Shown: piece after piece, positions 5,406 through 10,135 of the stretch
How positions within the stretch are numbered: position 1 is the stretch's first letter
How the letters are laid out: every line of letters starts with the position of its first letter
NCBI GenBank assembly: GCA_002762845.1
Contig: PCYB01000019.1
Location: 1 to 10,135 of the forward strand
DNA length: 10,135 nt
Reading direction: 5' to 3'
From: Candidatus Woesearchaeota archaeon CG10_big_fil_rev_8_21_14_0_10_36_11
GTDB taxonomy: Archaea; Nanobdellota; Nanobdellia; Woesearchaeales; GW2011-AR9
The notes under the pieces: generated by a model
What the model saw: the letters and a program-made list of their open reading frames with translations, nothing else
What the model was told of the DNA's origin: nothing
The model's database searches: none
Made by a program: the position numbers and the translations under genes

Positions 5406-6260
5406 ATGACTGAAGTCTCTCCGTACAACAGACTCAATGAACTTACTGCAAAGGAATGGTTACCTTTTACCAAAACGTGGTTCATCCATAATCCACCGCC
5501 AAGAAAAAAGGACGAAATTCTTCATCCGGCAAAATATCCAGAGAACTTAATTGAGGATTTTATTAGGTTCTTTACAAAACGTGATGCGGTTGTTTTTGAT
5601 CCGTTCCTTGGAACTGGAAGTACTCTAGTTGCCTGTTACAATACTCAACGAAACGGCATTGGAATTGAACTCCAGAAGAAGTACGCTGATATTGCAAATG
5701 AAAGGATTAAGAAAGTTGAAAGTCAAACTCAACTTACAGAAAAAGGGGTAGAAAAACCATGTAAACAGCTTGTTCTCAAAGACGATTCTTCCCGTTTGGA
5801 TTATATTTGGAAACAATATGCCCTTCCAAACATTGATTTTGTCATAACATCTCCGCCGTACGGACCGATGCTTAACAAGAAAGGTCTTGCATCACAAGAA
5901 CGAGAAGATAAAGGTCTTGATACAAAATATAGCGATGATCCCGAAGATCTTGGAAATGCTGAGGGATATGACGATTTTCTTACAAAACTAGTATCAATTT
6001 TTGTAAAGCTAAAACCATATGTAAAAGAAGGTGCATACCTTGTTGTCATATTACAAAATTATATGGACAAAGGTGAATATAAAATGCTTGCATGGGACTT
6101 TGCAAGGGAAATGGCACACCATTACCAATTACGTGGTGAAAGAATATGGTGTCAAAATAATAAGACATTATTCCCCTATGGATACAAATATAGTTTCGTC
6201 CCTAACGTCCACCATCATTATTGTTTGATATTTAAGAAAACTGAAGAGGTGAAAGAATGA
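5406..6260 (+). CDS. SPPY-type DNA methyltransferase (N4-cytosine or N6-adenine)
   Basis: This is a SAM-dependent DNA amino-methyltransferase of 284 aa. The SAM-binding motif I is DPFLGTGS (65-72), preceded by a motif X-like segment, HPAKYPENLIEDFIRFF (40-56). GIGIEL (84-89) is the strand after motif I. The catalytic motif IV is TSPPY (148-152). The C-terminus (about 264-277) ends in a strand of the type seen in many such enzymes. The motif order X-I-IV differs from the beta class (IV before I) and is gamma-like. The stretch 154-190, with many charged residues, may contact the target. The specificity and modified base cannot be read from sequence. It is the first gene of a three-gene operon; its stop overlaps the next start (ATGA). 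It may be an orphan methylase or half of a restriction-modification-like unit. Confidence 0.88.
   Translation: MTEVSPYNRLNELTAKEWLPFTKTWFIHNPPPRKKDEILHPAKYPENLIEDFIRFFTKRDAVVFDPFLGTGSTLVACYNTQRNGIGIELQKKYADIANERIKKVESQTQLTEKGVEKPCKQLVLKDDSSRLDYIWKQYALPNIDFVITSPPYGPMLNKKGLASQEREDKGLDTKYSDDPEDLGNAEGYDDFLTKLVSIFVKLKPYVKEGAYLVVILQNYMDKGEYKMLAWDFAREMAHHYQLRGERIWCQNNKTLFPYGYKYSFVPNVHHHYCLIFKKTEEVKE
6246..6252 (+). promoter_or_regulatory. Shine-Dalgarno of the MazG-like gene
   Basis: GAGGTGA lies within the last codons of the methyltransferase gene, four bases before the ATG at 6257. It supports coupled translation across the ATGA overlap. Confidence 0.6.
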
Positions 6261-6607
6261 ATTTACAGGAATATCAAAAACTGTGTGCCGTGACTGCCAA
6301 AAAATTTGACAATAAAGAAAAAGAGATATTTACATGGGGGCTTGGAATTGCGGGTGAAGCTGGGGATGTTGCGTCATGTATCAAAAAGACATTTGCGCAT
6401 AGTAATGATGTTACACATGGAATAAAAGAAAATCTTGGCGATACGTTGTGGTATGCAGCAATGATTTGTAATTTCTTTGGATGGAACTTACACGATGTTC
6501 TTGATGAGAACATTACAAAACTGAAAGCAAGGTACCCAGAAGGATTCACGCACGAAAATGCACAACGTGGCGGCAGTTGGATTGACTGGACAGAAAAAAA
6601 TGACTGA
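6257..6607 (+). CDS. MazG-like nucleoside triphosphate pyrophosphohydrolase
   Basis: The 116-aa product fits the all-alpha NTP pyrophosphohydrolase (MazG-like) superfamily, whose members hydrolyse (d)NTPs to the monophosphate and pyrophosphate with Mg2+. The metal-binding helices are visible: GLGIAGEAGDVASCIKK (28-44) supplies E34 and D37, and KENLGDTLWYAA (57-68) supplies E58 and D62. The C-terminal NITKLKARYPEGF (85-97), followed by a conserved HENAQRG, is typical of the short single-domain form also found in phages. The start has a good Shine-Dalgarno and overlaps the methyltransferase stop. It overlaps the following gene by eight bases. In this operon it may clean up non-canonical nucleotides or alter nucleotide pools during infection, but that is inference. 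Confidence 0.88.
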   Translation: MNLQEYQKLCAVTAKKFDNKEKEIFTWGLGIAGEAGDVASCIKKTFAHSNDVTHGIKENLGDTLWYAAMICNFFGWNLHDVLDENITKLKARYPEGFTHENAQRGGSWIDWTEKND

Positions 6608-7178
6608 AATGTTTTATATTGAATATCAAGTACCACAAGATATTCTTACCTTTTTCCAGAAACAAGCAGAACAAAAGATAGAAGTTGAAGGATGGAAAAA
6701 ACAAGGAAGAAATGTTGATGTAAAAATCCAAAATTTTGTGCATTGCTGGACAACAGAAGAAGCATTTAAACAAATTCTTATTACGAAAAGTATATGGTTT
6801 AGAAATCGAGGACTTTATTTTGGCGATTCACGGGGAGCAGGGGCGGATTTTACAGTAAAAATCGGCGGCAAGGAAGTTACAATTGGTTTACGAAGTGTCG
6901 CGCCAGAATCTCTTGAACGATGGAAGTCTGTTGCGTACCCTGACGATCGTTTCAGAGAAGAAAAAAACAAAATTGCTGATTACCATATTGTATGTAACCA
7001 TCTCAATGGACATACAAAGTTTTATGGCATTATTTCAAAGCAAGAGTTGCTCGCAGCGATGGAACAGTCTACAAAATTGTACAGCCCACGTAACCAAGAA
7101 CATTTTAGAGTTATTCCTTTACACCAATTCTCGTTTGAAGATCTCGTAAAGATGATAGAACAAATGGCACGCATATAA
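6600..7178 (+). CDS. uncharacterised protein, possible degenerate PD-(D/E)XK nuclease fold
   Basis: This 192-aa protein is not clearly recognised. Its centre resembles the core of restriction-endonuclease-like folds. GADFTVKIGG (81-90) looks like the strand carrying the first acidic residue (D83). KEVTIGLRSV (91-100) looks like the next strand, but at the usual E-x-K position it reads G96-L-R98, so canonical catalysis is doubtful. ADYHIVCNHL and HTKFYGIISKQEL (127-150) resemble the later strands and helix of such nucleases. The start at 6600 overlaps the MazG-like stop by eight bases and suggests coupling. An ATG at 6609 is also possible; the upstream ATG at 6558 lies deep inside the MazG-like gene and is unlikely. 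It is the last gene of the methyltransferase operon and ends exactly where convergent pcm ends. Confidence 0.72.
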   Translation: MTEMFYIEYQVPQDILTFFQKQAEQKIEVEGWKKQGRNVDVKIQNFVHCWTTEEAFKQILITKSIWFRNRGLYFGDSRGAGADFTVKIGGKEVTIGLRSVAPESLERWKSVAYPDDRFREEKNKIADYHIVCNHLNGHTKFYGIISKQELLAAMEQSTKLYSPRNQEHFRVIPLHQFSFEDLVKMIEQMARI

Positions 7179-7838
7179 TTATTCTTGCATATTTTCTAAC
7201 TCTTTAAACCCATATTTTCCTCGGAGAGGAACAAATGCAAACTGACCAATAAAATCAAGGTCTAACCGCCCATTTTCTTTCACACCTTTCACCATTGTTT
7301 GACTTTGTAAATTGCCGACAGGGGCAACAAGTATTCCACCTTCTTTAAGTTGATCTATCAAAGGTTGTGGTATGGAAGGACACGCTGCAGTAATAATAAT
7401 CCTGTCATAGGGAGCATTTTCATTATACCCGTCGCCCCCATCAGTTTCGATAACGTGAGCATTTAGAATGTTAAGTTTAAGAAAGTTTTCCTTTGTTGCA
7501 TTAATCAGTTCAGGAATAATATCAACAGTTGTACATTTTCCTTGAGGACCAACTGCTTTTGAGAGTAATGCCGCTTGGTATCCAACCCCAGCACCTAACT
7601 CAAACACGTTATGTCCTTTACGAAGTTCAAGTGCTTCCAACATCAACATTATCGTTGTTGGCTGTGATATTGACTGTTTTCGTATTGTGGGAAGCGGCCT
7701 ATCCTCATACGCTAGATGATGTAACGTAGGTGCTATAAACGCTTCTCTCGGAATTGCTTCAAATGCGCCAAAAAGAATAGGATTGGTAACAATATTCTTC
7801 TCTTTCCAAAATCGTATAAGATCTTCTTTTGTAGGCAT
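7179..7838 (-). CDS. pcm: protein-L-isoaspartate O-methyltransferase
   Basis: Pcm methylates L-isoaspartyl residues in aged proteins, starting their conversion back to aspartate. The 219-aa product has the family's SQPTTIMLMLEAL substrate-site region (58-70), the SAM motif VFELGAGVGYQAALL (78-92), the acidic post-I segment TVDIIPEL (104-111), RIIITAACPSIP (146-157) and the C-terminal FVPLRGKYG (202-210). Its length is normal. The start at 7838 was preferred over an in-frame ATG at 7850 because the TATA-like GTATAAATAC (7861-7870) is 28 nt before 7838 but only 16 nt before 7850, which is too close for archaeal transcription. It is divergent from lig and its stop abuts the stop of the convergent upstream operon. 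Confidence 0.95.
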   Translation of the reverse strand: MPTKEDLIRFWKEKNIVTNPILFGAFEAIPREAFIAPTLHHLAYEDRPLPTIRKQSISQPTTIMLMLEALELRKGHNVFELGAGVGYQAALLSKAVGPQGKCTTVDIIPELINATKENFLKLNILNAHVIETDGGDGYNENAPYDRIIITAACPSIPQPLIDQLKEGGILVAPVGNLQSQTMVKGVKENGRLDLDFIGQFAFVPLRGKYGFKELENMQE

Positions 7839-7860
7839 GATACTTATCATATCAAATTGA

Positions 7861-7870
7861 GTATTTATAC
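7861..7870 (-). promoter_or_regulatory. TATA box of pcm
   Basis: The minus strand reads GTATAAATAC. The distance to the ATG at 7838 predicts a leaderless mRNA and decides the start codon. Confidence 0.55.
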
Positions 7871-7900
7871 ATTTGCTTTTTGGTTTTTACACACAATAAC

Positions 7901-7909
7901 CTTTAAAAA
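7901..7909 (+). promoter_or_regulatory. TATA box of lig
   Basis: CTTTAAAAA, preceded by ACAATAA, is centred about 26 nt before the lig ATG at 7931. No Shine-Dalgarno follows. It lies back to back with the pcm promoter. Confidence 0.5.
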
Positions 7910-7930
7910 CATACACATTCTCTTTAAACT

Positions 7931-9646
7931 ATGGAATTTGATAAACTCGTTGATGTGTATGAAGAACTGGAAAAAACTGCATCTGGGAACCAAATGCGAG
8001 AAATTCTTTCAGACTTTTTTAAAAAAGTTCCAAAAGAAGACATTGCACTTGTATCTTATCTAACGCTGGGCCAAATTGCATCTGAATATGAAAGTGCAGT
8101 TCTTGGATTAGCAGAAAAGACTGTTCTTAAAGCAATTTCGTCTGCGGGCGGAGTATCATTAAAGAAAGTACAAGAAATTATGCAGAAAACGGGCGATGTA
8201 GGATTAACTGCAGAGAAAGTATTGCAGAAAAAACCACAGACACTTATCCCTCTCGGGAAATTAACTATCCAATGTTTGTATGACATATTACATAAAATCG
8301 TAACACTTTCTGGTACGGGCTCGCAGGATAAGAAAACACAGTTACTCGTTTCAGCATTGCAAAAAGCATCGCCACAAGGCGCGAAGTATCTCACACGTAT
8401 TGTCTTAGGAACGTTACGTATGGGTGCCGGTGACATGACAGTTATTGATTCATTAGCGATAGCATTTACGGGGGATAAGAAAAATAAAGAACATCTTGAA
8501 CGTGCATATAATATTTGCCCAGACGTTGGTGTTATTGCAGAAACGCTTGCAACACACGGTCTTAAAGGATTAGAAAAGATTCAGGTTCGTGTTGGAAGAC
8601 CCATAAAAATGATGCTGGCGCAACGGGTCAAAGAATGGGAAGAGGTTGTGAAAAAAATTCCGGGAACGTTGGCAGCTGAAGGAAAATATGACGGAGAACG
8701 TGTCCAAGCACATAAAACAACAGAAGGAAAAGTAATACTATTTTCTCGAAGGTTAGAAAATATTACTGACCAGTTTCCAGATTTAGTTGAATATATGCAA
8801 AAACAGATTAACGCGAAAGAGTTCATCATTGAAGCTGAAATTCTTGCCATTGATAAGGAGGGTAAACATTTGCCGTTCCAGACACTTATGCAACGTCGTC
8901 GAAAGCACGACATTGAAGAATATATCAAGAAAATACCAGTTCAAGCAAAAGTATTTGAGATACTTTATTTGAATGGGAAATCGTTTCTCAACGAGCCCTA
9001 CAAAAAACGCATTGATCATATAGAAAAAATTGTTCACAAAGGAAAACATTGTACAACTGCTGACAGGATAATAACTGATAATATTACCAAATTGAAAACG
9101 TTTTTTGGGGAGATGCTTGAAGATAAACAAGAAGGAATAATGATAAAATCTTTAGAAGGAACGTATCAGGCAGGAACACGCGGATGGAATTGGATAAAAT
9201 GGAAAAAAGATTATTCGCAAGATATGATTGATACGTTTGATTTAGTTATTATTGGCGCATTTTATGGTCGTGGAAAAAGACATGGGACGTACGGCGCATT
9301 TCTCTGTGCAGTATATAATGCAAAGGAGGACACATTTGAAACTGTATGTAAACTTGGCACAGGGTTAACTGATGATATGTTGGCATCCCTTCCTATAAAA
9401 TTGGACGCATATAAAGTTAAAATGAAACCAGGCAGAGTAGTTGCAAAGAAAGAAATGGAAGCTGACGTATGGTTTACTCCACAAATTGTCGTTGAAGTTC
9501 TTGCTGCAGAGATTACCAAAAGTCCGTTTCATACATGTGCATCAGGATTAGCACTACGATTTCCGCGATTTGTACGATTACGTGACGATAAAAAAGCAGA
9601 GCAGGCAACGACGTCCGAAGAAGTTCAGGACATGTTTGAGAAGTAG
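7931..9646 (+). CDS. lig: ATP-dependent DNA ligase, archaeal type
   Basis: The ligase seals nicks in DNA during replication and repair through an AMP-lysine intermediate. The 571-aa protein has the three-part archaeal layout: an alpha-helical DNA-binding domain (about 1-215), an adenylation domain (about 220-425) and an OB-fold domain (about 430-571). Motif I is EGKYDGER with catalytic K252. FSRRLENIT (271-279) is the segment after it. FIIEAEILAID (298-308) is motif III. GIMIKSLEG (402-410) is motif IV, and WIKWKKDY (421-428) is motif V. The C-terminal GLALRFPRFVRLRDDK (539-554) is typical of the archaeal/eukaryotic replicative ligase family. The length is close to the usual 560-600 aa. It has its own leaderless promoter and no operon partner. 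Confidence 0.97.
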   Translation: MEFDKLVDVYEELEKTASGNQMREILSDFFKKVPKEDIALVSYLTLGQIASEYESAVLGLAEKTVLKAISSAGGVSLKKVQEIMQKTGDVGLTAEKVLQKKPQTLIPLGKLTIQCLYDILHKIVTLSGTGSQDKKTQLLVSALQKASPQGAKYLTRIVLGTLRMGAGDMTVIDSLAIAFTGDKKNKEHLERAYNICPDVGVIAETLATHGLKGLEKIQVRVGRPIKMMLAQRVKEWEEVVKKIPGTLAAEGKYDGERVQAHKTTEGKVILFSRRLENITDQFPDLVEYMQKQINAKEFIIEAEILAIDKEGKHLPFQTLMQRRRKHDIEEYIKKIPVQAKVFEILYLNGKSFLNEPYKKRIDHIEKIVHKGKHCTTADRIITDNITKLKTFFGEMLEDKQEGIMIKSLEGTYQAGTRGWNWIKWKKDYSQDMIDTFDLVIIGAFYGRGKRHGTYGAFLCAVYNAKEDTFETVCKLGTGLTDDMLASLPIKLDAYKVKMKPGRVVAKKEMEADVWFTPQIVVEVLAAEITKSPFHTCASGLALRFPRFVRLRDDKKAEQATTSEEVQDMFEK

Positions 9647-9752
9647 AAAAAATAATTTTGGGATTCCAAATGTTAAACTCAATCTCAGAGTTTATTTAAG
9701 ATAAATATATATATATATATATATACTTAAAAGTTACAAAGACATTTATGAA
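9647..9752. other. AT-rich spacer after lig
   Basis: This stretch and the following decayed ORF make a region of 489 bases without an intact gene. It holds an alternating (AT) tract and no convincing start codon with a ribosome binding site. No tRNA or other RNA gene was seen. Confidence 0.6.
9705..9725. repeat. (AT)n dinucleotide tract
   Basis: Twenty-one bases of uninterrupted alternating A and T. It may act as a TATA-like element for the ORF remnant that follows, or may be a slippage-prone microsatellite. Confidence 0.9.
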
Positions 9753-10092
9753 ATGAAAGAAAACTCAACCACCATTTGGTTTTAAACAAATAAAACTATC
9801 TAAAATATGGAAAATCATAATTGTGCTCTCCTTTTCTTTCTCATTATTTAGTTTAGGGATTAATTTTAATTTAATAAATATTGATAATTTTGTTTTGTGG
9901 GGAAAAGACGAAAGTAAAAGTATAACAGATTATTCAGTTATATCTAACTCTTCTTTTGATGTTTATCTAAAAAATCTTATAGATTCTAATCCAATAATCA
10001 CTTATTCAAAAGTAAATCAGATATTAGGAAATGATTTTACAAAAAAGATTGGTTCAACAAATAACAAAAAATCAAGAACCACCAGTCAATAG
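9753..10092 (+). pseudogene. remnant of a small membrane-anchored or secreted protein
   Basis: Two frames appear to make one protein. The ATG at 9753 (MKENSTTIWF) stops at 9783-9785 after 10 codons. One base further on, from 9784, an open frame runs to 10092, starting KQIKLSKIWKIIIV. A +1 shift at TTT-TAA would join them into about 112 aa with a lysine-rich N-terminus and a hydrophobic segment, IIIVLSFSFSLFSLGI, as in a signal peptide or membrane anchor. The rest is polar and rich in N, S, D and K. The frame ends inside a hairpin at 10078-10102, so it may have been truncated by an inserted repeat. The longer frame alone could start only at the GTG at 9823, which would cut into the hydrophobic segment. 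The family is not recognised. It is much more A/T-rich than its neighbours. Confidence 0.4.
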
Positions 10093-10102
10093 ACGTGGTG
10101 GT
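10078..10102. repeat. hairpin with ACCACCA/TGGTGGT stem
   Basis: A 7-bp stem, ACCACCA pairing with TGGTGGT, continues into a 3-bp GTC/GAC inner stem with loop AATA and a single bulged G. It contains the stop codon of the preceding frame. The stem is more GC-rich than its surroundings. It could be the end of an IS200/IS605-like element or MITE, or a terminator-like structure, though no T run follows. Confidence 0.6.
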
Positions 10103-10115
10103 ATGATTAATTAGC

Positions 10116-10130
10116 TAACAAAAGCTGTTA
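10116..10130. repeat. small inverted repeat TAACA/TGTTA
   Basis: A 5-bp stem around AAAGC, 13 bases after the larger hairpin and cut off by the window end shortly after. It could be part of the same element. Confidence 0.35.
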
Positions 10131-10135
10131 ACCGG

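Noticed and set aside
6558..6599. Longer N-terminus of the nuclease-like protein from an ATG at 6558
   Set aside because: It would overlap about 50 bases of the MazG-like gene's conserved C-terminus; the ATG at 6600 gives a normal short operon overlap.
6274..6636. 120-aa minus-strand ORF over the MazG-like gene
   Set aside because: Shadow frame; the plus strand encodes a clear MazG-like protein with metal-binding residues.
7839..7850. Upstream ATG of pcm at 7850
   Set aside because: The TATA box is only 16 nt away, too close for a transcript that includes this ATG.
8056..8436. 126-aa minus-strand ORF inside lig
   Set aside because: Antisense shadow of the ligase DNA-binding domain; cysteine- and proline-rich with no promoter or ribosome binding site.
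9808..9852. Plus-strand frame MENHNCALLFL from the ATG at 9808
   Set aside because: It stops after 14 codons and has no homologue-like features; the hydrophobic signal is in the adjacent frame.

Overview
This AT-rich window most likely comes from an uncultivated archaeon. The gene content points to the DPANN group, perhaps Woesearchaeota or Pacearchaeota, but that placement is an inference. Archaeal markers are CDP-archaeol synthase (membrane ether lipids), an archaeal-type Dph2 (diphthamide on EF-2), an archaeal ATP-dependent DNA ligase, and promoters in which a TATA-like box sits about 25-28 nt before an ATG that has no ribosome binding site. NrdR is a mostly bacterial regulator and is the odd one out.

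Layout, left to right: the first 21 codons of a minus-strand gene at the edge (1-63). Then an nrdR-nrdJ operon on the minus strand (129-2617), whose promoter carries two NrdR-box-like sites around a TATA-like element. Next is carS on the plus strand, convergent with an unrecognised 98-aa minus-strand gene. A divergent region leads to dph2, which is encoded as two overlapping reading frames (3789-4052 and 4052-4789) joined by a strong Shine-Dalgarno sequence and a TAATG overlap. Then a small, very basic protein with a duplicated 24-residue motif and a lysine-rich pentapeptide tail (4927-5301), probably DNA-binding. Then a tight three-gene operon (5406-7178): a SPPY-type DNA methyltransferase, a MazG-like NTP pyrophosphohydrolase, and a protein that resembles a degenerate PD-(D/E)XK nuclease. 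Its end abuts the convergent pcm gene. A divergent promoter region leads to the ligase (7931-9646). The last 489 bases hold no intact gene: an (AT)n tract, a decayed small membrane or secreted protein, and two hairpins.

Most of the window is housekeeping: nucleotide reduction, DNA joining, protein repair, translation-factor modification and lipid synthesis. The most unusual items are the split dph2, the bacterial-style NrdR operator on an archaeal promoter, the basic repeat protein, and the methyltransferase/MazG/nuclease-like operon, which could be an undescribed modification or defence cassette. First genes of transcription units mostly look leaderless, while internal genes, nrdR and the basic-protein gene use Shine-Dalgarno sequences. 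This contrast was used to choose several start codons.
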